Source: Saprospiraceae bacterium (GTDB taxonomy: Bacteria; Bacteroidota; Bacteroidia; Chitinophagales; Saprospiraceae). Taken from it: a DNA stretch of 64,000 nt. The position numbers and the translations under genes are program-made. Shown piece by piece: positions 35,413 through 44,893 of the stretch (position 1 is the stretch's first letter; each line of letters opens with the position of its first letter). The stretch lies in assembly GCA_022448955.1 (NCBI GenBank), contig JAKVCU010000053.1:85226-149225 (forward strand), in the 5' to 3' direction. The notes beneath the pieces were generated by a model. That model had not been told where the DNA came from. It searched no databases and was given only the letters and a program-made list of their open reading frames with translations.

Positions 35413-35955
35413 ATGAAAAAAATCCTCGCATTTGGTGCAAGTAATAGTAGGAGTAGTATCAATCAGCAGTTGGCCAAATTTACTGCTCATCAGTTAAAAA
35501 ATGTAGAAGTTACGATACTAGATTTAAATGATTTCGAAATACCTATTTATGGTATTGACAAAGAGAAGGAGAGTGGTATTCCTGAAAAGGCTCAAAAATT
35601 CATAGACTTATTAGAATCGCACGATGGAATGATTATCTCCCTTGCAGAGCACAATGGAAATTATACGGTGGCATTTAAAAATGTACAAGATTGGGCTTCT
35701 CGATTGAAGAAGAGGATGTGGGGTGGTATACCTATATTTTTATTAAGTACTTCTCCTGGTGGTAGGGGTGGTGCAAATGTTATGAACGTGGCGCTACAGT
35801 TAATGCCGCGTATGGGGGCGGAAGTTGTTGCACATTTTTCCCTACCCTTGTTTAAAGATCATTTTTCAGAAGAAGGCATAACAAACCAAGAATTGAAGCT
35901 TGAATTTGAAAAGCAGCTCAGTCTTTTCGAAAAACAGTTGTCGACCGTATCCTAA
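35413..35955 (+). CDS. NADPH-dependent FMN reductase family protein
   Basis: 180 residues, flavodoxin-like fold. KILAFGASNSRSSINQQLAK is the FMN-phosphate loop region, ISLAEHNGNYTVAFKNVQDW the family's central block (usually PEYNGSIPGALKNAIDW), and LLSTSPGGRGG follows. It probably reduces FMN, azo compounds, quinones or metal ions with NAD(P)H. It converges on cysS, with a shared terminator. Confidence 0.9.
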   Translation: MKKILAFGASNSRSSINQQLAKFTAHQLKNVEVTILDLNDFEIPIYGIDKEKESGIPEKAQKFIDLLESHDGMIISLAEHNGNYTVAFKNVQDWASRLKKRMWGGIPIFLLSTSPGGRGGANVMNVALQLMPRMGAEVVAHFSLPLFKDHFSEEGITNQELKLEFEKQLSLFEKQLSTVS

Positions 35956-35963
35956 AAAGCTTT

Positions 35964-36000
35964 CCGTTATGTGGTCCGCGGTAGGCGGGACACATAACGG
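35964..36000. terminator. Bidirectional terminator, FMN reductase / cysS
   Basis: 16-bp stem with two mismatches (35964-35979 with 35985-36000), GC-rich in its inner half. It lies between convergent genes, with weak T/A tracts on both sides, so it probably serves both. Confidence 0.7.
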
Positions 36001-36018
36001 TCTCTTATTTAGATTTAT

Positions 36019-37524
36019 TTATCCGATTGTCCAAGACGTACCGTCTTTTCCATCTTTTAATTGAATGTCTAATTCTTTGAGGACATCTCTAATTTTATCA
36101 GAGGTACCCCAGTCTTTATTTGCACGCGCATCGGCACGCATTTCGATGATCAATTGCATCAAGCCGTCCATTGCGCTATTATCTCCATCTCCAGCATCCA
36201 TCTCATCTTTTAGACCGAAAATAACATAGATGAAATCGCTGAATGCTTTTTTCAATTTCTCAAGCGTTTCAGCACTGAGTTCCTTTGCATCAAGGTGTCC
36301 AGCTTTGATACCGTTGATTTTTGGTACTAACTCGAATAAACGTGCCAATGTTTTTGGTGTATTAAAATCATCCCGCATTTCTGCGAAAGCTTGATCGATC
36401 AATTGATCAATTTCTTGATCAAGTTCACCTGCTTGTGCACCTTTCGCTGCCGCTAAACCTTGCAATACCTTGTTCGCTTCCATTAGTCTGCGGTATGCTT
36501 TTTCTGCACCTAGCAGTGCATCATCTGTTAGGTCAAGTGTGGATCTGTAGTGTGCTTGAAGCATGAAGAAACGAATAGCCATTGGGCTATAGGCTTTAGA
36601 AATGTGTGGGCTATCACCTGTAAATAGCTGATTAGGAGTGATCGTATTACCATCACTCTTTGACATTTTGCGACCATTCATTAAAAGCATATTGGCATGA
36701 AGCCAGTATTGTGCAGGAGAGCAACCACAAGCACCTACATTTTGAGCAATTTCATTTTCATGATGTGGAAATTTCAGGTCATTACCACCTCCATGAATAT
36801 CAAATTTTTGACCAAGATACTTAGTGCTCATTGCCGAACATTCCAAATGCCAGCCAGGAAACCCAACAGACCAAGGAGAATTCCAGCGCATTAAGTGACG
36901 AGGGTCGGCTTTAATCCAAATGGCAAAATCAGCAGGATGTTCCTTCTCACTTTGATTTTTGAGATTATCTCTAGACTCTGCTAGTAGGTCGTCTATAACA
37001 CGACCTGATAATTTACCATATTCATCATTTTCTTGAGCAAACTTAGCCGTATTGAAATAAACAGAACCATTTTTTTCGTAGCCATAACCGTTATCTATAA
37101 TACTTTGCACCATTTCGATTTGCTCAATAATATGACCAGTGGCGCGTGGTTCGATACTAGGTGGAAGCGTATTAAAAATCCGCATCATATCATGAAAACC
37201 ATTAGAATAGTGCTGAACTACCTCCATTGGCTCCAAACGCTCTAAACGTGCCTTTTTTGATATCTTATCCTCTGCATCAGAGTCTGCATCACCTTCTAAG
37301 TGTCCTACATCGGTAATATTACGAACATAGCGGACTTTGTTCCCCAAAAACATCAAATAGCGATAAATGATATCAAAACTTACAAAGGTCCGACAGTTTC
37401 CTAAATGTACATCACTGTAAACCGTAGGACCACACACATACATTCCTACGTAACCATCTTCTAATGGCTTAAATTCTTCTTTCTGTCGGCTAAGACTATT
37501 ATGAATGTAAAGCTTATTGTTCAT
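36019..37524 (-). CDS. cysS: Cysteinyl-tRNA synthetase
   Basis: 501 residues, class I synthetase. MYVCGPTVYSDVHLGNCRT carries Cys31 (zinc ligand) and the HIGH-like HLGN (40-43). WHLECSAMS and the GGNDLKFPHHENEIAQ block supply the other zinc ligands and substrate contacts, and GRKMSKSDGN is the KMSKS loop. The C-terminal helical domain ends LDIQLKDGKDGTSW, typical of the family. It charges tRNA-Cys in the cytoplasm. A possible minus-strand promoter (TTTG, 24-base spacer, TATTTTTG at 37592-37599) lies ~70 bp upstream. Confidence 0.97.
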   Translation of the reverse strand: MNNKLYIHNSLSRQKEEFKPLEDGYVGMYVCGPTVYSDVHLGNCRTFVSFDIIYRYLMFLGNKVRYVRNITDVGHLEGDADSDAEDKISKKARLERLEPMEVVQHYSNGFHDMMRIFNTLPPSIEPRATGHIIEQIEMVQSIIDNGYGYEKNGSVYFNTAKFAQENDEYGKLSGRVIDDLLAESRDNLKNQSEKEHPADFAIWIKADPRHLMRWNSPWSVGFPGWHLECSAMSTKYLGQKFDIHGGGNDLKFPHHENEIAQNVGACGCSPAQYWLHANMLLMNGRKMSKSDGNTITPNQLFTGDSPHISKAYSPMAIRFFMLQAHYRSTLDLTDDALLGAEKAYRRLMEANKVLQGLAAAKGAQAGELDQEIDQLIDQAFAEMRDDFNTPKTLARLFELVPKINGIKAGHLDAKELSAETLEKLKKAFSDFIYVIFGLKDEMDAGDGDNSAMDGLMQLIIEMRADARANKDWGTSDKIRDVLKELDIQLKDGKDGTSWTIG

Positions 37525-37591
37525 TATTACTTGTAAGTTTAGGGATACAAACGAAGAATAGCAAAATTAGTTCCATTCTTCTCTATTGGCG

Positions 37592-37627
37592 CAAAAATAA
37601 CAAGAACCTTGTTCTTTACACTGCAAA
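37592..37627 (-). promoter_or_regulatory. Possible cysS promoter
   Basis: On the minus strand, TTTG (37624-37627) is followed after 24 bases by TATTTTTG (37599 down to 37592). The -7 element is a perfect TAnnTTTG; the spacer is one base longer than the usual 17-23. Confidence 0.4.
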
Positions 37628-37644
37628 AGAGATAGAAAGTACAG

Positions 37645-37677
37645 AAATAAAAAGGCCTTTCAAGTTATTGAAAGGCC
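37645..37677 (-). terminator. Terminator of the kelch gene
   Basis: Perfect 10-bp stem (37654-37663 with 37668-37677), 4-base loop, and TTTTTATTT on the minus strand, 39 bp past the stop codon of the kelch gene. Confidence 0.88.
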
Positions 37678-37715
37678 ATAATATGCTTTTGTAGTAAAAT
37701 TAAGATCTTTTTGTA

Positions 37716-38939
37716 TTAATTTTTCTGTACTTTTTTCATAATGGTGGTGCTTCCTTCCTTTTGGAAGGAAAACAGATAAATACCTTTTGCCAAATTGCTC
37801 ATATCAAACCTAAAGGTATTGTCATTATGTTTTGCTGAGTGAATCGTTTGGCCAAGAGGATTAAGAATACTGATATTCCACTGTTCTGTGCTAGGCAGTT
37901 GAACTTCAACTAAAGCATTAGTTGGATTAGGAAATACTTCAATTTTTTCTTGCTGGTCAATTTCTACATTAGATGTAGGATTATCTAATGCAGCAAGATC
38001 AAATTTCCACATACTGATATCACTAAGGTCATCAAAATCTAATCCATTAAAGTAATACACCTCATCGTTAATGATAAAGGAGGAAGGTGCCCAACGACTT
38101 CCATTAGGCAGTGGAGGGAGCTCTTCCCAATCATCAGTCTGTTGGTTGTATCTTATGAATGTTTGCCATACCGGTACATGATCGTGCCATGCATCGTCAC
38201 CAGCTAAGACATATCCATAGCCATTATGCTGGAACTGTGTGCCAGCTACTCTTCCTTCTGGGTAGTTGCTAATCGGTGCCCACTCCTCTGTAGCTGGATC
38301 GTAGCGGAGCCAGTTGAAAGCATGACCTCCACCTACATATACATAATCATCTATAGAAAAGAAAAAGGGATGATGTCTTACAACACCTGGTATATCAGGC
38401 TTCTGTGTCCAGGTCTGTGTAATCATATCATACTCCCACCAATCTTTCAAATCTCCGTTACCAGTTGATCCAGATCCCATAAAGATTTTATCATTATGTG
38501 CAATAAAGGCAGGGTGCGTTCTTCCTTGGCAAGGACAGGAAGGCAGCTGTGTAAATGTTTGTGTACTGGGGTCAAATTCCCAAAGGTCGTTGAGACGTTC
38601 GTTGCTACCATCACCAAATCCATAGTAGTATTTTCCATTCCAGTCGTCACCAATGGCAATACCTCTGGCTTCGCCAGGGAAATCCTCTAACTGAACCCAA
38701 GTATCTGTTTCGGCGGTATACATCCAAACTTCATTAGAAACTTGGTTTGGTCCATCATTCTGATAAACACCTTCAATGACATAAGCCTTGCCATCAATTC
38801 CAAATCCGTTAGAATGGTGTTTTTGGAAAGGGGGATCATTTAATTGAATCCATTCTTGTCCAAACGTAAAGGAAAATGTAACTATTTGAATAAACAGGAT
38901 CAATAAAAATTTGTAGAAGTGATTAGCCATCTGTATCAT
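37716..38939 (-). CDS. Secreted kelch-repeat protein with T9SS sorting domain
   Basis: 407 residues. Signal peptide (about 1-27, ending FTFGQ), then about six kelch-type blades with recurring pattern of x-x-G-x(2)-W-x-Y/F-D-x(3)-W (NEVWMYTAETDTWVQL, NDLWEFDPSTQTFTQL, KDWWEYDMITQTWTQK), together a beta-propeller. The last 75 residues are a type A sorting domain (VFPNPTNALVEVQL, ISILNPLGQTI, LAKGIYLFSF). The protein is exported by T9SS and probably surface-attached; the propeller would bind a protein or sugar not identified. Met4 is an alternative start. Confidence 0.88.
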   Translation of the reverse strand: MIQMANHFYKFLLILFIQIVTFSFTFGQEWIQLNDPPFQKHHSNGFGIDGKAYVIEGVYQNDGPNQVSNEVWMYTAETDTWVQLEDFPGEARGIAIGDDWNGKYYYGFGDGSNERLNDLWEFDPSTQTFTQLPSCPCQGRTHPAFIAHNDKIFMGSGSTGNGDLKDWWEYDMITQTWTQKPDIPGVVRHHPFFFSIDDYVYVGGGHAFNWLRYDPATEEWAPISNYPEGRVAGTQFQHNGYGYVLAGDDAWHDHVPVWQTFIRYNQQTDDWEELPPLPNGSRWAPSSFIINDEVYYFNGLDFDDLSDISMWKFDLAALDNPTSNVEIDQQEKIEVFPNPTNALVEVQLPSTEQWNISILNPLGQTIHSAKHNDNTFRFDMSNLAKGIYLFSFQKEGSTTIMKKVQKN

Positions 38940-39080
38940 TTTTAATCAAAGAATATATGCTAGTTCAAGCTTTAATAGAATAATGAGGAAATAGTTTTCG
39001 ACACACAAAAAATTTAAAGTAAGAAATTAGAGGAATTCAGATAAGTATTAATTTCTCATTTGCTAACTAGCAGTCAAAAA

Positions 39081-40139
39081 TTAGGGCTTCTGGTGAAGCT
39101 TAAGCTGGCTTACCACGGGGTAATGATCAGAGAAGATAGAGCTTTGTATACTCGTTTTGCAAACATGGATTTTGGGGTCAACTAGTATATGATCAATATG
39201 TAATGCAGGAATACTTCCAGCGTAAGTAATGCCAAGTCCACGACCTGCAGTTTTAAAGGTATCCTTTAGATTTTGGCTGATTAGATAATAGGCATAGGAC
39301 TGGGGTGTTTCGTTGAGGTCACCACAAAGAATGATGGGGTAGGGACTTTTATCAATTAGACGGGCAATTCTTTCAGCCTCAGCTGATCGCTTCTGAGCTG
39401 CCCTTTTATAGTTACGGAGGATAAATCGGATATCTTTCCAGGTTTGTTTTTTTTGGATATTGCCATTCGATGCTACTCGATCAGCTGTTTGGGAAACGCC
39501 ATTGCTAAGTAAGTGTAGATTAAAAAGGCGAAGTTTTTGATTTTTTATACGTACATCTACAATTTGATAACCATTGGCATGATTACCAAAGGATTGATGA
39601 ATTCCATTTTCTAGTGGAAATTTTGAATAAATAGCAAGACCTCTGCCTACCTGTGAAAATTTATATTTATAACCTTTTTTCTTCAAAAATCTAGAAAATA
39701 GATTTTGATGATGTCTAGACTGAACAAACTCTTGAATACATAAAATTTCTGCATCTAGCTTTGGAAAATACTTTTCTAATTCTTGCTCTGAATTCATAGC
39801 AGTTGGTGAGCCTAGGCTGCGGAAAGAGTACCCATTAAAGGATGCTACTTTTATAGTGGATGTACAGTCAGCTACAAAATGATAACCAACAAAACTTTGA
39901 AAATGTGTCCACCCAAGTACTATTGTAGTCAAAGAAAAAAGAAAGTAATGATGCTTTCTTAAAATCCAAAAGAAAATAAATCCGAGATTAGCGAACAATA
40001 AAAATGGATAGGTCAAACCTAATATGGCCAACGGCCAACATACTTTTGGATGAATATAAGGCGAAAGATAACAAGCAAAAGTAATAAGGATGAGGAGCAA
40101 ATTGCTCCATTTGATTAGTGTGCTAACTTTTTGGCGCAA
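39081..40139 (-). CDS. Endonuclease/exonuclease/phosphatase family membrane protein
   Basis: 352 residues. Two or three N-terminal membrane helices (about 12-95) are followed by an EEP domain: VASFNGYSF at its start, ILCIQEFV with the metal-binding Glu, LFNLHLLSNG, ILCGDLNETP, HIDHILVD and FSDHYPVVSQL as the terminal Asp-His pair. Such membrane-anchored EEP proteins are common in Bacteroidota; the substrate (nucleic acid, lipid or sugar phosphate) is unknown. The gap to the first rhomboid gene is 2 bp, so they are co-transcribed. Confidence 0.9.
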   Translation of the reverse strand: MRQKVSTLIKWSNLLLILITFACYLSPYIHPKVCWPLAILGLTYPFLLFANLGFIFFWILRKHHYFLFSLTTIVLGWTHFQSFVGYHFVADCTSTIKVASFNGYSFRSLGSPTAMNSEQELEKYFPKLDAEILCIQEFVQSRHHQNLFSRFLKKKGYKYKFSQVGRGLAIYSKFPLENGIHQSFGNHANGYQIVDVRIKNQKLRLFNLHLLSNGVSQTADRVASNGNIQKKQTWKDIRFILRNYKRAAQKRSAEAERIARLIDKSPYPIILCGDLNETPQSYAYYLISQNLKDTFKTAGRGLGITYAGSIPALHIDHILVDPKIHVCKTSIQSSIFSDHYPVVSQLKLHQKP

Positions 40140-40141
40140 AA

Positions 40142-41101
40142 TTATTTTTTACTAGCGTTAAAGAGAAACTCTTTCTCTGAATCTGTCAAGCTATCGTAGC
40201 CTGATTGCTTGATTTTATCCAAAATTTCGTCTAGACGCTCTTGATGAGAGCGGTTGTCACTTTTATTATTACCCCGGCTTGAAGCGCCTCTTGTGCGTTT
40301 AGTTTTTGGGCGATTTGCTTTTTCTGTGTTTTTATAAACGACTCTAGGGCCCTTCTTTTTTCTAGCTTTAGCTTTAAATAAAGATACAAACCAATTACTC
40401 ATCATATCGATAAAGTTATTGATAGGAACAGCTAGGTCATTTCCTTCTCTTAGTTGACGTACGAAAATGTAGCCAAAAATAGCCCCCCCAAGGTGGGCAA
40501 AATGGCCACCTGTGTTATTCATACCTGCAACTCCTAATAAATCTAGGAAAAGCAGAACTGCTACCAAATATTTTAACTTTACGTCTCCTAGAAAAAGTAA
40601 TCGGATAACGTAATCAGGCGAAATGGCACCTGCTGCAACTACTATAGCCATGACAGATGCAGATGCACCTAGCATATAAGAGCCACTATTAGGTGGAAGA
40701 AAATTTAGATTTGCCGAGATAAAATAAAGTAATGCGCCAGAAAGACCACCTAATAAATAGAGCGGAAGAATGCGTTGGTTTCCTATAAAATCACCTACAA
40801 TTCGGCCAAACCAATAAAGGAAAAGCATATTCCATAATATATGCCAAAAACCAAAATGTAAAAACATGTAACTGATAAGTACCCATGGATGGGTTAAATC
40901 ATGAAACCAGTCAGAAGATACCATGAAGAACTGCTGAAAGGTATTGAACCACTCGGGCAAATTCCTTTCATTGCCGATCATCGCAATAATCCATACTAGA
41001 TTTAAGATAACAAATGCACCAACATTCATGATGATGATACGGGTCACCATATTACCATAGTTGAATTCTCTTTTTACATCTTCCCAAATTGAGTTAAACA
41101 T
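40142..41101 (-). CDS. Rhomboid intramembrane serine protease (C-terminal basic tail)
   Basis: 319 residues, six or seven helices. The catalytic pair is Ser147 in LGASASVM (GxSx) and His203 in GGHFAHLGGAIFG; HILWNMLFLYWFG supplies the WH-N loop. After residue 225 a soluble tail is strongly basic (KAKARKKKGPRVVYKN, KRTRGASSRGNNKS) and ends in a short helix (LDEILDKIKQSGYDSLTDSE), the DUF6576-like end seen on Bacteroidota rhomboids. It cleaves helices of membrane proteins; substrates are unknown. It is followed by the EEP gene and preceded 402 bp upstream by a second rhomboid gene. Confidence 0.93.
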   Translation of the reverse strand: MFNSIWEDVKREFNYGNMVTRIIIMNVGAFVILNLVWIIAMIGNERNLPEWFNTFQQFFMVSSDWFHDLTHPWVLISYMFLHFGFWHILWNMLFLYWFGRIVGDFIGNQRILPLYLLGGLSGALLYFISANLNFLPPNSGSYMLGASASVMAIVVAAGAISPDYVIRLLFLGDVKLKYLVAVLLFLDLLGVAGMNNTGGHFAHLGGAIFGYIFVRQLREGNDLAVPINNFIDMMSNWFVSLFKAKARKKKGPRVVYKNTEKANRPKTKRTRGASSRGNNKSDNRSHQERLDEILDKIKQSGYDSLTDSEKEFLFNASKK

Positions 41102-41503
41102 GGACGCTTCAATTACATTTTATGGAAAAAGAAACGGATTAGGTAACGGTTGTTGGTTAATGGCATTGCTTATTTCTGATCATTCTACTATTAACTAACA
41201 ACTATTAATTAAAAACTAATACACTGTAATTTAAGTTTTTTGGAATTTTGAACTAGCGGATTTTTGCTCAACCTAAGACGCCTTCAAAATTCTAAGTAAT
41301 TTAGATTAAAGTGTACTAATCACTATTCTGCTTCTTTTTTCAAAGTTAAAATCTTAATCAATGATTTCCAATTTTCCATCTTTCGTATTTTGCGAAAGCG
41401 GAAAAAGAAAAAACATAAAGCAGAGTCGAGCCCCAAAAAAGTACTCTACTCCTTACTGTATAACACAAAAACTAAAAAAAGTATTATTTGTTTTATCGAA
41501 ATC

Positions 41504-42142
41504 TTAGTTCCATCGGTCGAAATTCGAACCAAACCCTTTCCTATTCCAGTAAAGTGTGAGAATAGCACCAAAGAGAGCGCCCCCCAAATGAGCCCAGTGA
41601 GCAATACCTGTTTGCATGCCACTGAATGCCAAGAATAACTCCGCAACTACATAAAAGGAAATCAAATATTTTGCTTTCACTGGGAATGGAATGAAAAATA
41701 GGTACAGTTCTACGTTGGGATAAAGCAAAGCCATTGCCGTAACCACTCCAAAAACAGCACCTGATGCACCTAGCATTTTTATAAGGTTTGCGTGATAGAT
41801 ACTCAAACTATGCAAAACATTGACTTCGATATACATGGCGAGCATATTTATTGCCAAGGCTCCAAGACCGGTAATAAAATAGAATGCTAAAAATTTTTTA
41901 GGTCCCCAACGAGCTTCCACTAGTGGCCCTAAAAAGAAGAGCATCAGCATATTAAATAGCAAATGCCTAAAGTCCGCATGCATAAACATGTGGGTAATAA
42001 TCTGGAATGGTTGAAATTGGGGAGAGGTAGGGTATGAGACCGATAGTAATCTTTTGATTTCAGGACTCAACGCCATAGTACCTAGATAAACGATAACATT
42101 TATAATCAATAAATGTCTTACGACATCTGTCAATCTATTCAT
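41504..42142 (-). CDS. Rhomboid intramembrane serine protease (short form)
   Basis: 212 residues, six helices, no tail. Ser127 in LGASGAVFG and His185 in AHWAHLGGALFG form the catalytic dyad; FRHLLFNMLMLFFLG is the conserved H-x4-N helix and EARWG the loop arginine motif. It differs from the neighbouring rhomboid in lacking the basic tail, so the two probably have different substrates. It lies 135 bp downstream of mutL on the same strand. Confidence 0.93.
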   Translation of the reverse strand: MNRLTDVVRHLLIINVIVYLGTMALSPEIKRLLSVSYPTSPQFQPFQIITHMFMHADFRHLLFNMLMLFFLGPLVEARWGPKKFLAFYFITGLGALAINMLAMYIEVNVLHSLSIYHANLIKMLGASGAVFGVVTAMALLYPNVELYLFFIPFPVKAKYLISFYVVAELFLAFSGMQTGIAHWAHLGGALFGAILTLYWNRKGFGSNFDRWN

Positions 42143-42277
42143 GATTTAATATTTTCAATCTACACAAATATTCATCTATTTCAAAGCAGGAGAAAGATGC
42201 TCGATATGGGTAAAACATGCCATATTAATCTATCACTTCGGCAAAGCCTTAGACAAAAACCTAATCCTCTAACAGCA

Positions 42278-44200
42278 TTAAGCGTTAAATCGTTTGATTA
42301 AGTCGTCCAATTCGAATGTAAGAATGCAATTTTTTCCGGATGGACTCTTTGTTGGTTGCATACATGCAAACAATTGATCAATTAAGCTTTGCATTTCTTT
42401 TGGACTGAGTACCTGACCTTTTTTTATGGCAGAACTTCGGGCCATAGAACGAGCGATATTTTCCTTAATATCTAGCTTTAGGTCAAGGTGAGATCGATAC
42501 TGTTCCAGTAATTGTTCAATGAGTTCCATTTCATCTAATTTGCCTGTTAATTCTGCAGGGATTCCATTAATAACAAAGGTGTTTTGGCCGAAAGGTGTGA
42601 TATCAAAGCCTAATAAATTGATTTCTTCTCGAATACTTTCCAACATAGTAGCTTCCATTGTTGAGAGCTCAATTGTACGTGGGAAAAGTTGTTTTTGACT
42701 CACGGCTTGCTGTTGCTCTAATGCCTCTAAATAACGCTCGTATAGAATACGCTCATGAGCATATTGCTGATCGATAACTAAAAAGCCAGATTTAATTTGA
42801 CTAATGATGTAGGAAGCATGAATTTGATAAGGTTCTTTATGTTTTTTCGTAAAACTTTTATTTTTATCATCTAATGCATTGTCCTCGTCATTCCAACTAC
42901 TTTCAATCGTAACAGCGGGCAGATTAATTGATGTATTCTCTGTCGTTTCATTATCTGGCTGGTCAAAAATGTCTAGACCTTCAAAGGCTGTTTCCCAATG
43001 CCTTTGATTATTTTTTTCTCTCTGGGTAGAGGAAGAAAAGGAAAAAGTAGATTGAGAAGACTTTGAAGTATTCGATTCTTTTTCGTCTGGAATATCTTCC
43101 ATTCTACTAGGAAACGTTTGAATAGTTGGGGCATCATTAGGTTCTATGATTGGTGTAATTCTGTTTGCTGCAAAGCTGGTTTCTTGGTCAAAATCTAGGG
43201 AGGGCATAATACCATATCGAGCTAGAGCGTGACGAATAGCTACGCGTAAAAATTTGTAGATTAATTTTTCATCATCGAATTTAATCTGCTGCTTTGTTGG
43301 ATGGACATTAATATCCAATAAATCTGGATCAATAGTAAGGTAGATCACATAAAGCGGGTGGGTGTCGGGAGGAAGCATTTCTTCAAACGCTGTTACAACG
43401 GCATGATGAAGATATCCACTTTTGATGAATCGCTTATTAACAAAGAAGAATTGGTCTCCACGTGTTTTTTTTGCGTAGGTAGGTTTTCCCACATAACCGT
43501 CCATTTCAAGGATTTCGGTTTTTTCTTCAACAGGAACGAGCTTCTTATTCGTGTTTCCGCCCAAAACGCCAATAATGCGTTGTTTCCTATTGGCTGCTTG
43601 CAGGTGGAAAACTTCGGTATTGTTATGATGGAGGGAGAAGAAAATATCTTCATTGGCTAGTGCAATCCGTTGAAACTCCTCCATGATATGGCGCATTTCA
43701 ACGGTATTAGATTTTAAAAACTTTCTTCTTGCTGGAACATTAAAGAATAGATTTTTAATGGAAATACTAGTCCCTTTTGCACATTGACAAGGTTCTTGTA
43801 CTTTAATTTCTGACCCTTCAATGACAATTCTAGTTCCCAGTTCTTGGTCGGCAGCTCGTGTTTTGAGCTCTACCTGAGCGATAGCAGCAACAGAGGCTAG
43901 AGCTTCGCCTCTAAAGCCCATAGAGGTGATTTTGAATAGATCTTGAGCTGTGCGTATTTTTGAAGTTGCATGTCTTTCGAAAGCCATGCGTGCATCCGTT
44001 TCAGACATTCCAATACCGTCATCAATAATTTGGATAAGCGATTTTCCAGAATCTTTGATGATCAATTTGATATTTTGAGCCGCTGCATCGATAGCATTTT
44101 CCATGAGTTCTTTCACTACAGATGCTGGGCGTTGAATTACTTCACCTGCTGCTATTTGATTGGCGATAGCGTCAGGTAGAAGTTGAATTCTATCCACCAT
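42278..44200 (-). CDS. mutL: DNA mismatch repair protein MutL (endonuclease motifs not conserved)
   Basis: 640 residues. The N-terminal GHKL ATPase is complete: VVKELMENAIDA, IQIIDDGIGM, RHATSKI, SMGFRGEALASVAAIA and the DVNVHPTK block (here DINVHPTKQQIKFDD). The C-terminal dimerisation domain has DQQYAHERILYE where endonuclease-active MutLs have DQHA-x2-E-x4-E; the Cys of the ACHxA-type motif is replaced (ARSSAIK, 587-593), and SPSGKN stands where the CPHGRP zinc motif should be (619-624). It therefore likely lacks nicking activity or uses a different site. No mutS or mutH is in the window. Confidence 0.94.
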   Translation of the reverse strand: MVDRIQLLPDAIANQIAAGEVIQRPASVVKELMENAIDAAAQNIKLIIKDSGKSLIQIIDDGIGMSETDARMAFERHATSKIRTAQDLFKITSMGFRGEALASVAAIAQVELKTRAADQELGTRIVIEGSEIKVQEPCQCAKGTSISIKNLFFNVPARRKFLKSNTVEMRHIMEEFQRIALANEDIFFSLHHNNTEVFHLQAANRKQRIIGVLGGNTNKKLVPVEEKTEILEMDGYVGKPTYAKKTRGDQFFFVNKRFIKSGYLHHAVVTAFEEMLPPDTHPLYVIYLTIDPDLLDINVHPTKQQIKFDDEKLIYKFLRVAIRHALARYGIMPSLDFDQETSFAANRITPIIEPNDAPTIQTFPSRMEDIPDEKESNTSKSSQSTFSFSSSTQREKNNQRHWETAFEGLDIFDQPDNETTENTSINLPAVTIESSWNDEDNALDDKNKSFTKKHKEPYQIHASYIISQIKSGFLVIDQQYAHERILYERYLEALEQQQAVSQKQLFPRTIELSTMEATMLESIREEINLLGFDITPFGQNTFVINGIPAELTGKLDEMELIEQLLEQYRSHLDLKLDIKENIARSMARSSAIKKGQVLSPKEMQSLIDQLFACMQPTKSPSGKNCILTFELDDLIKRFNA

Positions 44201-44239
44201 ATAAATCTCCTCGTTTGTCTTTCTTTATGAATATAAACA

Positions 44240-44566
44240 CTAGCCATTACTTTCTAGTGCTTCTACAATTTTAGGTAAATATACGCTAAGAAAAACATAA
44301 GAGAAAAGGATTAGTGCTACAACTATGCTCAATAAAATTAAATTAGAGCGTCTGACTTGATTTCGGCGAAAATTTCCATCTTTTACATAACCTCCTCTAC
44401 GGAAAGAGCCTGCAAGACGCGCTTTCATTTCTTCCGGGTCGCCTTCTTTCATCTTTTCAATACGTTGAAGGCGTTCTTCTAATTCTTCTTTCTTTTGGTT
44501 CCAATATCTTGGTTTGTAATCGTATCGTTGATGCTTAGGAGTTCTAAAGAAATTGATAAAAGCCAT
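44240..44566 (-). CDS. Small conserved-type membrane protein beside mutL
   Basis: 108 residues: a charged N-terminal half (YDYKPRYWNQKKEELEERLQ, KEGDPEEMKARLAGSF) likely cytoplasmic and helical, one membrane helix (about 75-98, NLILLSIVVALILFSYVFLS) and a short tail. A protein of this layout next to mutL and rhomboid genes recurs in Bacteroidota as I recall, sometimes mislabelled as riboflavin synthase; nothing here resembles that enzyme. It is the first gene of the run, 39 bp before mutL. Function unknown. Confidence 0.75.
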   Translation of the reverse strand: MAFINFFRTPKHQRYDYKPRYWNQKKEELEERLQRIEKMKEGDPEEMKARLAGSFRRGGYVKDGNFRRNQVRRSNLILLSIVVALILFSYVFLSVYLPKIVEALESNG

Positions 44567-44760
44567 AAAAACTGTTATTTGTTAATGGTTAATTAGCATT
44601 ATAATATAATAGTATAATGGGAATTCTTCGATAACTGTTAACTATTTAACCAATAACTGTTAACCTTTTAATTGAAAGATGCACAATTAAATCCAATTGG
44701 TGTACCATAGGTTTTGGTAAAAATGAGGGAAAAAAATGATAAAACTATGGAATTAGGTTG

Positions 44761-44788
44761 TTGGCTTTTGTTTTTAAAGGTAACTTTG
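44761..44788 (+). promoter_or_regulatory. Promoter-like element upstream of the purF-like gene
   Basis: TTG at 44761-44763, 17-base spacer, TAACTTTG at 44781-44788, within the consensus for this phylum. Expected transcript start near 44794. Confidence 0.5.
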
Positions 44789-44840
44789 TGCTTTCCGATT
44801 TATATCTAAATACGCTTGTAATAATTAGTTTGCCCGAAAC

Positions 44841-44893
44841 CGTGCCTGCCAGCAGGCTGGAATTTGTACAATAAAATTTTGTCTAGGCGCTTA
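44841..44893 (-). repeat. Dispersed repeat core with palindrome, copy 3
   Basis: On the minus strand it begins with a version of the repeat core (44893 down to 44867; CGCCTAGACAAAATTT instead of the usual form) and continues into a GCCTGC-CA-GCAGGC palindrome and a GCACGG end, parallel to the CCTGCC-AGCC-GGCAGG palindrome that follows the core at 63755. It lies in the leader of the purF-like gene. Confidence 0.65.
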
